From assembly GCF_009177065.1 (NCBI RefSeq), contig NZ_WEZF01000013.1:1-64000 (forward strand): a stretch of 64,000 nucleotides of DNA, given 5' to 3'. The notes below the pieces were generated by a model, which saw only the letters and a program-made list of their open reading frames with translations, was not told the origin of the DNA and made no database searches. A program made the translations under genes and the position numbers. Shown here in pieces: positions 1 through 8,579 of the stretch (positions are counted from its first letter, which is position 1; the number at the start of each line of letters is the position of its first letter). This DNA is from Tautonia marina. GTDB taxonomy: Bacteria; Planctomycetota; Planctomycetia; Isosphaerales; Isosphaeraceae.

Positions 1-174
1 TTCGGGAGGGGTTTCGGGCATGTCCTTGCTGGTCCAGGAGGCGACGAGCACTTCCATGCGCTGGCGTTCCTCGTCGCAGAGGGGACGCTTGGCGGTCAGG
101 CCGTGGGTGAGGGCGTTGGCGGAGGGGTCGGACGGGAGGGGATGAGGGTTCGGGTCGTGGGGTTGCGGAATCAT
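1..174 (-). CDS. Hypothetical protein, N-terminal part only (runs off left edge)
   Basis: An open frame of 58 codons reads leftwards from ATG at 174-172 to the window edge without a stop. A GAGG lies 8 nt upstream of the ATG. The visible protein starts MIPQPHDPNPHPLPSD and contains NALTHGLTAKR. I associate such an 'NAL.HGLTA' phrase with the N-termini of planctomycete proteins of unknown function (from memory). The start is proline-rich with no signal peptide. No function can be given because the body of the protein is outside the window. The following gene is divergent, 253 bp away. Confidence 0.5.
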   Translation of the reverse strand, partial: MIPQPHDPNPHPLPSDPSANALTHGLTAKRPLCDEERQRMEVLVASWTSKDMPETPPE

Positions 175-427
175 AGGGGGGGCCTCGATCGGTGCTCGGG
201 TCGGGGTGGGTGTTTGGCTCGCTCGGGATCGAGGGCTCGGAGGGAATCGTTGCGGTTGGACAGTCGCGGAATGACGGAGACGGAGAATCAGCCCTCATCT
301 TTCATCATCGAAACAGATCGGAGGTTTAAGCACATTTTCCGAAAAAAATCGTCGGTGGACCGATTACGATGGAACGAGGACGCGCGGCGAGGCGGCTCGG
401 CGCGAGCGGCCAGAAGGAGGGGAACCG

Positions 428-979
428 ATGAGCGACGTGGAAAAGGCTCGGTCCCTGTTCGAGCAGGCGGGGTTGAGCTTCCCGACGATTCCCGAGGCGC
501 TCGCGGGGCAATTGAAGGAGCGCGAGGAATGGCGCTTCTCGACGCGAACGCTCCCGAGGATTCCGTACGACCTGCCGTATTATTCTGAGGAAACCGATGG
601 TCCCGAGGAGTACGCCGTGCTGAGCCACGACGGACACGGGGTGAACTCGTATGCAATCCAGTACTACCTGGTGACTGGCCCGCTCAGGATGTTCCTCCAC
701 CTGGGATGGGGTGGGGCCTACATGGATCACGATCGGGAGGCGTCGAAGATCCGGACCTGCTTCGCGCTGGCCGATGCCATCGTGAGCGAAGTGAAGACGA
801 CGGAGAAGCTCGCCCCGGGGGAACGGCTGACGATCGTCGGCGCCGACTTCTACGGCAGTTCCTGGTCGGCCCCGAGGCAAGGCCCCTACCGATACGAGGC
901 GGGGATGGAAGGGGTGGTGCAGGTTCTCAGTGGTGCCCTGGCGTGGCTCCGGATTGGCCTGATGAATTCCTCGGAGTGA
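428..979 (+). CDS. Hypothetical protein (183 aa)
   Basis: The ATG is preceded by an AGGAGGGG-type ribosome site 6-7 nt upstream, which supports the start. The product is soluble-looking, with no signal peptide or membrane segment. The N-terminal half is rich in charged residues and the middle has an aromatic stretch (QYYLVTGPLRMFLHLGWGGAY, residues about 77-97). I do not recognise a family. It stands alone, with a divergent partial gene upstream and a gene-free stretch downstream. Codon use is the same GC-rich type as the neighbours. Confidence 0.8.
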   Translation: MSDVEKARSLFEQAGLSFPTIPEALAGQLKEREEWRFSTRTLPRIPYDLPYYSEETDGPEEYAVLSHDGHGVNSYAIQYYLVTGPLRMFLHLGWGGAYMDHDREASKIRTCFALADAIVSEVKTTEKLAPGERLTIVGADFYGSSWSAPRQGPYRYEAGMEGVVQVLSGALAWLRIGLMNSSE

Positions 980-1345
980 GCGGTTCTCGATGGCCGGAGG
1001 AGGCCCCCTTACCCCGGCGCTCTCTCCCGTGAGCGCAGACGAGGCGGCCCCGGGGATGGGACGGGTGGGCTCCGCTCAACGACGAGGGTGGACACGAGGG
1101 GCTCTGCGTTGCCAGGGGGGAGACGGAGCCTGGCGGCTTGTGCCGGGGGGAACCAGGGGGTAGGTTGCCGGTCGGGAAGCGAGCGGGGATCAGGCAACGC
1201 GGCAAACGGGAGGCTCCCGAGGTCCGGGCATCGGCCGTCGGGGTCGGTGGCCGGTGCGCTGGCGAGAGTTGGACCTCCCCGGCCCGACGCTCGCGTGTAC
1301 ATGCAATGACATCATGCATTTCTATTGGGTTCTGAGACGAAACCG
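980..1345. other. Gene-free stretch
   Basis: 366 bp between two + strand genes. Most of it is G-rich and open in several frames by composition only. The last 50 bp are less GC-rich and contain an imperfect dyad (ATGCA at 1301-1305 facing TGCAT at 1315-1319). The promoter of the downstream DUF389 gene is probably here, but I cannot assign clear -35/-10 boxes. Confidence 0.4.
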
Positions 1346-3232
1346 ATGGCGATTCTCTTGTTGTTTGATCCCGCCGAGGAAGCGAAGGTGCGCGAGACGA
1401 TCGTGCCGCTGTTCGGGGAGGAGGTGGTGGAGGCGATCCCGTATCCGTCGGCCGAACTGCCGGAGAAGGAGGCCGGGACTCGGGTGGTGACGTTTCTGGG
1501 GGACGAGGCGTTGGCGCCGGTGGTCCAGGAGGCGGCGAAGCGAGGGTGGCGGCTGGGGATCTTGCCGCATCCGGGGCTGGATCGGGCGCGGTCGAGTCTC
1601 GGGATTGCGCCAAAGCTGGAGGAGGCGGTGGCCGACCTGCTGGACGGTCAGGCCGACGAGGAGAAGGACCTGGAGCTTGACCTGTTGCTCTGCAATGGTC
1701 GGGTGGTGTTTCAGGATGTGGTGATCGGTCATGCGTTGACCCTGGCGCCGGGAAGCACGCCGATCAACGGGATCTGGGGACGCCTGAAGCACTTTGCGGG
1801 GCTGGTGCGGGATCTGACCTCGCTACGGCTTCAGCCGGTGCAACTGGTGACTCAGAACGAGAACGAGATCGACACAGCGGCGTTAGGAATTGTGGCGGTT
1901 GAGCAAGGGCGAAGCTCGCTGCTGGCCAGGCGGATCGTGGATGCGTCGAGCGATAACGACGGCATGTTGTACGCGATGGTGCTGGCCCCTCGAAGCCTGC
2001 TGCAATTGCTCGGGTATCTGGTGACCTCGGTGGTGATGGGGCGGTGGGGAGGGACGAGGATTCCGTCGTTTGTGGGGCTGGTTCGGGCGTCGAGCTTGAC
2101 GATCCGGAGCCCGAAGCCCCTGGAGCTGGCGCACGACGGCGTGCTGCTGAACGCCAAGCAGGTGGAGCTGATCGTCGAGCCGAAGGCGCTTCGGCTGATC
2201 GCCGGACATCGGCTGACGCTGGAGCCGGGGAGCCCGGAGTCGAAGGAACGGTTTCAGGTGCAGGCGCTGCCGGTGGGAGAGGCGAAAGGGGCGCTGATGT
2301 CGAAGCCGCTGCCGTGGCTCTCGCACGCCAGCACGGAAGAATTCAAGGAACTGTATTCGCTGTTGCGAGACAATGCGCGCTGCTCGTCGTCGTACCTGAC
2401 CTTGATGGTCCTCTCGACCTTACTGGCGACGCTGGGGCTGTATGGCGACTCGGCGCCGGTGATCATCGGGGCGATGATTCTGGCCCCGCTGATGGCGCCG
2501 ATCATCGCGCTGGCGATGGGTCTGGTGCGGCAGGATTTTCGCCTGCTCGGAAAGAGTAGCGGGACCCTGGCGGCGGGCCTGGTGCTGGCGCTCGGCTTTG
2601 CGATGGTGACGACCTGGTTCACGCCGCTTCGGGTGGTGACCGACGAAATCAGCGCCCGGATGCGGCCGACCTTGCTGGATCTGGGAGTGGCGGTGATTTC
2701 GGGAATCGCCGGGGCATATGCTCATGCTCGGGCCGAAGTGGCTCGAAGCCTGGCAGGCGTGGCGATTGCCGTGGCCCTGGTGCCGCCGGTGGCGGTGGCA
2801 GGGATCGGGATCGGCTGGGCGGACTGGTCGGTGTTTGGCGGGGCGAGCCTGCTGTTCTTGACGAACCTGACGGGGATCATCCTGGCCAGCGGTGCGACGT
2901 TCCTGTGGCTCGGGTTCGCGCCGTTCCGGAGGGCTCGGAGCGGGCTCTTACTGGAGCTGGTGCTGGTGGCAGCGGTGAGCGTGCCCCTGGCGTTCAGCTT
3001 CGGCCGGATGGTGGAGGAGCATCGGATCATCCGGGAGCTGGACGGCTGGGAGGTCGGTTCGATCGCCGTGCGGAGCGTGGACGTGCGGCCCGGCGACCCA
3101 CTGCAGATCGGGGTGACGCTGGTGAGCCGATCGGCCCTGAATGACGCGGACCTGGACCGAGTGAAGCGGGCGATCGAGGAGCGGATCGGCCAGGAGGTCG
3201 AGCTGGTGATGAGCGTGGCTATCATGCGATGA
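1346..3232 (+). CDS. DUF389/TIGR00341-type membrane protein with N-terminal diacylglycerol-kinase-like domain
   Basis: A 628-aa protein. The C-terminal half (about 335-535) is a DUF389 membrane domain: a charged lead-in ELYSLLRDNARCSSSYL, then hydrophobic helices with GAMILAPLMAPI. The N-terminal ~300 residues follow the diacylglycerol kinase/NAD kinase-like fold. There is VVTFLGDEALAPVV where the GGDGT motif should be (residues 47-60), GILPHPGLDRARSSLGI matching the GILPLGTGNDFAR region, and a C-terminal VELIVEPKALRLIAG strand. GGDGT is reduced to LGDEA, so kinase activity is doubtful and a lipid- or nucleotide-sensing role is possible. ATG 1346 is preferred over an in-frame TTG 21 nt upstream. 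Transport or signalling function of DUF389 is not established. Confidence 0.8.
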   Translation: MAILLLFDPAEEAKVRETIVPLFGEEVVEAIPYPSAELPEKEAGTRVVTFLGDEALAPVVQEAAKRGWRLGILPHPGLDRARSSLGIAPKLEEAVADLLDGQADEEKDLELDLLLCNGRVVFQDVVIGHALTLAPGSTPINGIWGRLKHFAGLVRDLTSLRLQPVQLVTQNENEIDTAALGIVAVEQGRSSLLARRIVDASSDNDGMLYAMVLAPRSLLQLLGYLVTSVVMGRWGGTRIPSFVGLVRASSLTIRSPKPLELAHDGVLLNAKQVELIVEPKALRLIAGHRLTLEPGSPESKERFQVQALPVGEAKGALMSKPLPWLSHASTEEFKELYSLLRDNARCSSSYLTLMVLSTLLATLGLYGDSAPVIIGAMILAPLMAPIIALAMGLVRQDFRLLGKSSGTLAAGLVLALGFAMVTTWFTPLRVVTDEISARMRPTLLDLGVAVISGIAGAYAHARAEVARSLAGVAIAVALVPPVAVAGIGIGWADWSVFGGASLLFLTNLTGIILASGATFLWLGFAPFRRARSGLLLELVLVAAVSVPLAFSFGRMVEEHRIIRELDGWEVGSIAVRSVDVRPGDPLQIGVTLVSRSALNDADLDRVKRAIEERIGQEVELVMSVAIMR

Positions 3233-3364
3233 GCGACGGGGTTGATCGGCCGAGGGGATGTGATCGGCCACGGTGGAGGCAGACAGGGCGTGACATCGCC
3301 TGTCGGGCGAAGACCTGGTGCGGGCACCCGTGCCAACCGACCAGCAAGGGGGGATGGTGAGTCG

Positions 3365-4015
3365 ATGGGGATTGGAAGGCGAGAATTCCTCAAGTTTGTT
3401 GCCACCGCGCTCGGCGGGCTGGCCATCGATCCAGCCCGGGAGATTGCCGTCAACGGCGACTACTATGTCAACACGAGGCTCGGCCTCGGGTTCGTGAAGC
3501 CCGGGGGCTGGACGCTCGACGTGTTCCGGGATTTCGCGGCGAAGCATGAAGGGCAGATCGTCCACGGCCTGCAGCCCGGCGTCGATGAGGAGGAGTTCCG
3601 ACGCGACCAGGCCGCGACGATGGTCGCGACCATCAGCAAGTATGGCGACGCGGTGCGAGCGTTCGGCCCCTCGATCACCGTCTTCAAGAACCAGGAGGAT
3701 TATCCGGGGGCGATGCCCAGGGGCCTGGAGGCGATCACCTGGGGCGGGATCGATGGGTGGGGGAGCCTCTTGAGGGATTACGAGGTGCTCGAAGAGCCGA
3801 GCCGAGGCGAGGTCTCGCGGTGTGCCTGCATGCGCTTCAAGGCCCGATGGCTCTTCGAACATCGCGACATCGAACCGGTCGTGATCGAGGATGAGACCCT
3901 GTTGATCGATCAGGGATCGCTGCTGTACACGATTCATCTGTACGATTCGCCAGAGGAGGGGGAAACCGCCCCCGAGGAGTTCGCACGGTTCCTGGAAGGT
4001 CTGCATCTGGCGTGA
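3365..4015 (+). CDS. Tat-signal-bearing hypothetical protein
   Basis: 216 aa from ATG 3365, which has a GGGGGGATGG purine tract upstream. The same frame is open further upstream but is low-complexity Arg/Gly-rich and probably not translated. The N-terminus GRREFLKFVATALGGLA is a twin-arginine export signal (RR at 5-6, then a hydrophobic run). The mature part is a compact alpha/beta-looking domain with many aromatic and acidic residues. It may be a PsbP/MOG1-like lipocalin-scale fold, but that is a guess from composition. The next gene is also Tat-exported. Confidence 0.75.
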   Translation: MGIGRREFLKFVATALGGLAIDPAREIAVNGDYYVNTRLGLGFVKPGGWTLDVFRDFAAKHEGQIVHGLQPGVDEEEFRRDQAATMVATISKYGDAVRAFGPSITVFKNQEDYPGAMPRGLEAITWGGIDGWGSLLRDYEVLEEPSRGEVSRCACMRFKARWLFEHRDIEPVVIEDETLLIDQGSLLYTIHLYDSPEEGETAPEEFARFLEGLHLA

Positions 4016-4162
4016 GGCTGTGCTCGGGATCGGGACACAGGGCCGGGCGGGCGATCGCCGCGTTCATGGAGATTTCATGGGCGAGGGACGAGGACAATGG
4101 GTAAGATCGAGCCGCGAATTGAGTCCGGTTTCGCGGTTTTCATGATCCTTTCTCCAGAGTAA

Positions 4163-5173
4163 ATGATGTTCAATCGATTCTTTCGGAAGGGCGAACAATT
4201 GCCTTTTCATGCCGGGATGACCCGGCGAGGAATCTTGCGGGCGACCGCCGGCGCGGCCGGTGGAGCGCTGGTGCTGGGATCGGGGGCAGAGGCGGTTGCG
4301 GCCACGCCGAAGGGTCGGCGGGTGCTGAGGCTGGCGCATTTGACCGACATCCACATCACGCCCGAGCGGAACGCCGAGGCGGGGTTTGCAGCCTGTTTGG
4401 AGCATGTGCAAGGGCTGGACGATGCGCCGGAGCTGATCCTGTTCGGCGGCGACTGCATCATGGACGCCTTCGCGCAGGATCGGGAGACGGCGGCGAGGCA
4501 GTGGGCGCTCTGGCATCGGAGCCTGGAGCAGGATTGCTCGCTGCCGGTCGAGGCGTGCATCGGCAATCACGACGTCTGGGGATGGCGAGGGGGCGGATTC
4601 GAAGCGTCGACCGACGGCAGTTGCGCGGGGAAGCGCTCGGCGGTGGAGGAGCTGGGGCTGCCGGGTCGCTACCGAGCGTTTGAGAAGGCCGGTTGGAAGT
4701 TTGTGGTGCTCGACAGCACCCACCCCGGGGCCGAGCCGGGCAGCTACACGGCGAAGATCGACGAGGAGCAAATGGACTGGCTCGTGAGGGAACTGGAAGC
4801 GACCCCGGCCTCGACGCCGATTCTGATCCTTTCGCATATTCCCATTTTCGCGGCATGCCCATTCCTGGATGGAGAGAACGAACAAAGCGGCAACTGGCAG
4901 GTGCCGGGGGCCTGGATGCACATTGACGCCCGCACGCTGACGGCCTTGTTCCACGAGCGGGGGAACGTGCGCGCCTGCCTGAGCGGACACATTCACCTGG
5001 CCGATCGGGTTGATTATCTGGGCACCACGTATTACTGCAACGGAGCGGTTTGCGGGGGTTGGTGGCGGGGACCGTATCAGCAATTCGCCCCGGCGTATGC
5101 GGTGGTGGACCTGTACGATGATGGATCGACCGCGTGCCAGATGATTCCCTATGGATGGGATGCCACGGGCTGA
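4163..5173 (+). CDS. Tat-exported calcineurin-like metallophosphoesterase
   Basis: 336 aa. The twin-arginine signal is at about 19-47 (TRRGILR, then an Ala/Gly-rich core). The full set of metallophosphoesterase motifs follows: TDIHI (61-65), GGD (95-97), GNHD (134-137), SHIP (224-227) and GHIH (275-278). These form the two-metal site of calcineurin-like phosphatases. The substrate cannot be read from sequence. Domain order and length fit secreted phosphodiesterases of the 3',5'-cAMP phosphodiesterase/Icc type. It is followed by a hairpin and then two Tat-exported oxidoreductases. Confidence 0.92.
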   Translation: MMFNRFFRKGEQLPFHAGMTRRGILRATAGAAGGALVLGSGAEAVAATPKGRRVLRLAHLTDIHITPERNAEAGFAACLEHVQGLDDAPELILFGGDCIMDAFAQDRETAARQWALWHRSLEQDCSLPVEACIGNHDVWGWRGGGFEASTDGSCAGKRSAVEELGLPGRYRAFEKAGWKFVVLDSTHPGAEPGSYTAKIDEEQMDWLVRELEATPASTPILILSHIPIFAACPFLDGENEQSGNWQVPGAWMHIDARTLTALFHERGNVRACLSGHIHLADRVDYLGTTYYCNGAVCGGWWRGPYQQFAPAYAVVDLYDDGSTACQMIPYGWDATG

Positions 5174-5198
5174 TCGGTCGATCGTTCGGCGCGGCTCT

Positions 5199-5218
5199 CC
5201 GAGGCCGAGGGGCCTCGG
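5199..5218 (+). terminator. Hairpin downstream of metallophosphoesterase gene
   Basis: Perfect 8-bp inverted repeat CCGAGGCC / GGCCTCGG with a GAGG loop, 26 bp after the stop codon. There is no T-tract after it, so it could be a rho-dependent end or an mRNA-stabilising hairpin. Confidence 0.4.
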
Positions 5219-5381
5219 GGGGGATGCCCGAAACGGAGGAGGCCCCGGGAGTGGCCGACGCTGGCGGAGTGGGAGACGGGCCGTTAGGATCGAGGCGATC
5301 GCATCCTCTCGGCTGGGCCCCTCAAGGGTCCGGGCCTGTTGATCGGGTCACTCGATACCACTCGAAACGGGGAAGAGGCCA

Positions 5382-6743
5382 ATGACCTCCAAGCAAGGGC
5401 TTTCGCGTCGGGGATTTGTGGGTTCAGTGGGTGTTGCGGCAGGCGCGGCGACGTTCGGGATCAGGGCGTCGGGGGCGAGCCCTGCGCAGGATCGGGTGCG
5501 GCTGGGCCTGATCGGCGCGGGGAGCCGGGGGAATCAACTGCTCAGCGAGTTTTTGAAGCGCGAGCAGGTGCAGTTCGTCGCGGTGGCCGACGTGGACGAT
5601 CGGCACGCCAACGACACGGCCGATCGCATCCACCGCGAAAAAGGGGGTGAGCGTCCGGAGTCGATGCGAGACTACCGGGCGATGCTCGACCGGAACGACC
5701 TGGACGCGGTGGTGATTGCCACGCCGGACCACTGGCACGCACACCCGACGATCCACGCCTGCCAGGCGGGCAAGGATGTTTATGTCGAGAAGCCATTGGC
5801 CCATAACGTGGTCGAAGGGCAGGCGATGGTCAAGGCGGCGCGGAAGTATGGGCGGGTCGTGGGCGTGGGCACGCAGCAGCGATCGAGCGAGAACTTTCGC
5901 AAGGCGGTTGAAGCGATCCGAGCGGGGAAGATCGGACGGGTTCACTGGATTCAGACCTGGAACTTTGAGAACATCAGCCCGTTTGGCATGGGGGTTTCTC
6001 CGGACAGTGAGCCGCCGTCGGGCGTGGATTACGACGCCTGGCTGGGACCGGCGCCGTCGCGGCCGTTCAATATCAACCGCTTTCACCTGTTGTTCCGCTG
6101 GTTCTTCGACTATGCCGGCGGCATGATGAGTGACTGGGGTGTGCATCTGAATGATATTGCCCTGTGGGCCCTCGATCAAAAAGGCCCGACGACGGTGAAC
6201 ACGACCGGCGGCATCTGGACGGTGAAGGACGACCGCGACACGCCGGACACGATGCAGGTGGTGTATGAATTCCCCGGCGATTGCGTGTTGACCTATTCGA
6301 TGCGCAAGGGGAACGGCTACCCGATGAACGGGCACGGCTACGGCATCTTGTTCTGCGGGACCGATGGGACGTTATTCATCGACCGATCAGGGCATGAGAT
6401 TTTCCCCGATCGGATGGCCGAGCCGTATGGCATCAAGCTGATCAAAGGGGAAGTGCCCACGCGGTCGATTCCGACCCAGGCCGAGGACTTCAAGGCCCAG
6501 GACGACGGCCTGCCCGACCACGTGACCGACTGGCTCGAATGCCTGAAGACCCGAGGGCGGCCGATCTGCGATGTGGAAGTCACCCACTGGTCCACGAACA
6601 CGACGCACCTGGGGAACATCTCGTACCTGCTCGGCCGCAAGCTGACGTGGGACGCCGAGACGGAAACCTTCCCCGGCGATGACGAGGCGAACCGCTTGCT
6701 CTCGCGGCCGTACCGGACGGGGTATGAGCTGCCGGAGGTGTGA
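5382..6743 (+). CDS. Tat-exported Gfo/Idh/MocA family oxidoreductase
   Basis: 453 aa. Starts with a twin-arginine signal (LSRRGFVGSVGVAAGAA, RR at 9-10). The NAD(P)-binding Rossmann motif LGLIGAGSRG is at 41-50, followed by ADVDDRH after the second strand and the family's VEKPLAHN (EKP) catalytic motif at about 140. DYDAWLGPAP and the 'GGMMSDWGVHLNDI' region are typical of the secreted planctomycete/Bacteroidetes subgroup. The family acts on sugars and related polyols or glycosides, and the specific substrate is unknown. ATG 5382 is preceded by GGGGAAGAGG. A second paralogue follows after a repeat-filled gap. Confidence 0.92.
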   Translation: MTSKQGLSRRGFVGSVGVAAGAATFGIRASGASPAQDRVRLGLIGAGSRGNQLLSEFLKREQVQFVAVADVDDRHANDTADRIHREKGGERPESMRDYRAMLDRNDLDAVVIATPDHWHAHPTIHACQAGKDVYVEKPLAHNVVEGQAMVKAARKYGRVVGVGTQQRSSENFRKAVEAIRAGKIGRVHWIQTWNFENISPFGMGVSPDSEPPSGVDYDAWLGPAPSRPFNINRFHLLFRWFFDYAGGMMSDWGVHLNDIALWALDQKGPTTVNTTGGIWTVKDDRDTPDTMQVVYEFPGDCVLTYSMRKGNGYPMNGHGYGILFCGTDGTLFIDRSGHEIFPDRMAEPYGIKLIKGEVPTRSIPTQAEDFKAQDDGLPDHVTDWLECLKTRGRPICDVEVTHWSTNTTHLGNISYLLGRKLTWDAETETFPGDDEANRLLSRPYRTGYELPEV

Positions 6744-6760
6744 GCGGGAGGGTTCGTTTC

Positions 6761-6900
6761 GGCCTCCCTCTCCCCCGCTCGCGGGGGAGAGAGCCGGGGT
6801 GAGGGGGCCGGAGACAAACGGAATCGCCATGCAATCCGAACGAAGACCCCCTCACCCGGCCTGCGGCCACCCTCTCCCCGCCAGCGGGGAGAGGGATGAG
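6761..6900. repeat. Inverted pair of GC-rich intergenic repeat units
   Basis: Two related units face each other in the gap between the oxidoreductase genes. Unit 1 (about 6761-6809) reads CCCTCTCCCCC-GC hairpin, then GGGGTGAGGGGGCC. Unit 2 (about 6846-6895) is its reverse-oriented relative: CCCCCTCACCCGGCC, a GGCCTGCGGCC dyad, then CCCTCTCCCCGC-CAGCGGGGAGAGGG. Each contains its own hairpin. A third relative lies at 11649-11700. These are dispersed extragenic elements. Any role in transcription termination or mRNA stability is inference. Confidence 0.7.
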
Positions 6901-6963
6901 ATGGAAGCGGATCGGCAAACAAGCGAGTCAATCAACATCTTGACCCAACAGGAGTCTCAAGCG

Positions 6964-8331
6964 ATGGCGCACCGTTTTGACCGTCGGCAGTTTTTGCGAT
7001 CGACGTCGGCCGCGGCGGCCGGGTTTTTGATTTTGAGCAAGGATGAACGGGTGGCGTTGGGACGGTCGCCGAACGAACGAGTGGCGATTGCGTGTATCGG
7101 GGTTGGGGGGAAGGGACGGAGCGACACGGATCACGCGGCAAGCTGCGGGCAGGTGGTGGCGCTGTGTGATATTGATGATCAGCGGTTGATGCAGAAGGCA
7201 GAGCAGTACCCGGACGCGAAGAGGTTTCACGACTTCCGGGAATTGCTGGAGACGCTCGACGATCGGGTGGACGCGGTGGTCGTGAGCACGGCGGATCATA
7301 CGCACGCGGTCATCGCGATAGCGGCGATGAAGCGAGGCAAGCATGTCTATTGCCAGAAGCCGCTTGCGCATTCACCGTTTGAAGCGAGAATGATGATGGA
7401 GGCGGCGCGGCGCTATGGCGTGGCAACGCAGATGGGGAATCAAGGAACGGCGTCGAACGGGTTCCGGACGGGAGTGGAGTTGATCCGGTCGGGGGTGATC
7501 GGGCCGGTGAAAGAGGTTCATGTCTGGACGAATCGGCCGTTCAAGTACTGGAAGCAGGCGCCCGACATTGTGGCACGGCCGACCGAGACGCCGCCGATTC
7601 CGGAGCATGTGAAGTGGGATTTGTTCCTTGGCCCCGCGCCGGAACGGCCGTATCACCCGGTCTATCACCCGCACGACTGGCGAGGCTGGTGGGACTTCGG
7701 CACGGGATCGCTGGGTGACATGGCCTGCCATACGGCGAACCTGCCGTTCATGGGGCTCGAGCTGGGGTATCCGACGCGGGTTTCGGCCGAGAGTGGCGAA
7801 ATCAACCCGGAGACGTACCCGGCGTGGGCGACGATTACCTATGAGTTCCCGGCGCGGGGGGATCTGCCGCCGGTGAAGCTGACCTGGTACGAGGGGGCGA
7901 AGGACGGCGAGCGGAACCTGCCCGATCCGGCGTTGTTCCAGGGGCGAGAGGCGGTCGATAGCGGCTCGCTGTTGATTGGCGAGCGGGGGTCGATGTACTC
8001 GCCGAGCGATTACGGCATGGAACAGGTTTTGTTGCCGGCCGATCGCTTCTCGGGATTCTCGGCGCCGGAGCAGACCTTGGAACGGCTCGGCGGCGAGGAC
8101 GAGCGGGACCTGAACGCGAAGCGGGAGTGGGTCCGCGCGATCGAAGGTGGCCCGGCACCGCTGGGGAATTTCGACTACGCGGCGGTCCTGACCGAGTCGA
8201 TGCTGCTGGGCAATGTTGCCGTCCGGCTGGGCCAGGCGATCGATTACGACGCGAAGACGATGACCGTGGCCGGCGTGCCCGACGCAGCGGCGCTCATCAA
8301 ACCACCGTACCGGCAAGGGTGGTCGCTTTGA
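6964..8331 (+). CDS. Tat-exported Gfo/Idh/MocA family oxidoreductase (second copy)
   Basis: 455 aa from ATG 6964. The frame is open upstream only through the intergenic repeat. Twin-arginine signal FDRRQFLRSTSAAAAGFLI (RR at 7-8), Rossmann motif IACIGVGGKGRSD (about 42-54), ALCDIDDQ, and the catalytic YCQKPLAHS (QKP in place of EKP, common in this branch). FLGPAPERPYHPVYHPHDWRGWWDFGTGSLGDM is the usual C-terminal signature region of secreted Gfo/Idh/MocA proteins. It is a paralogue of the preceding gene, not a close duplicate. Exported sugar/polyol oxidoreductase; the substrate is unknown. Confidence 0.92.
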   Translation: MAHRFDRRQFLRSTSAAAAGFLILSKDERVALGRSPNERVAIACIGVGGKGRSDTDHAASCGQVVALCDIDDQRLMQKAEQYPDAKRFHDFRELLETLDDRVDAVVVSTADHTHAVIAIAAMKRGKHVYCQKPLAHSPFEARMMMEAARRYGVATQMGNQGTASNGFRTGVELIRSGVIGPVKEVHVWTNRPFKYWKQAPDIVARPTETPPIPEHVKWDLFLGPAPERPYHPVYHPHDWRGWWDFGTGSLGDMACHTANLPFMGLELGYPTRVSAESGEINPETYPAWATITYEFPARGDLPPVKLTWYEGAKDGERNLPDPALFQGREAVDSGSLLIGERGSMYSPSDYGMEQVLLPADRFSGFSAPEQTLERLGGEDERDLNAKREWVRAIEGGPAPLGNFDYAAVLTESMLLGNVAVRLGQAIDYDAKTMTVAGVPDAAALIKPPYRQGWSL

Positions 8332-8579
8332 CGCGAAGCCGACCGAGCGACCCTGGAATGGCCCGACGCGAAGCCGGGGACGAACAGATCCCCCTCGGGC
8401 GACCATTTTGTTTAGAATGACGGTTCGCACGAGGGGCCGATTGGGGAACAATCCCAGGGGATTGCCCGCGATCGGCTCGTCGTGGTCCCGACGGCTGCGC
8501 CTGCAAGCGTCGCCGGTTTGCTTGATCCCACCTTCTCCGCCCGACGTTTGACTCGACCCGCACCCCGGAGATCGACTGC

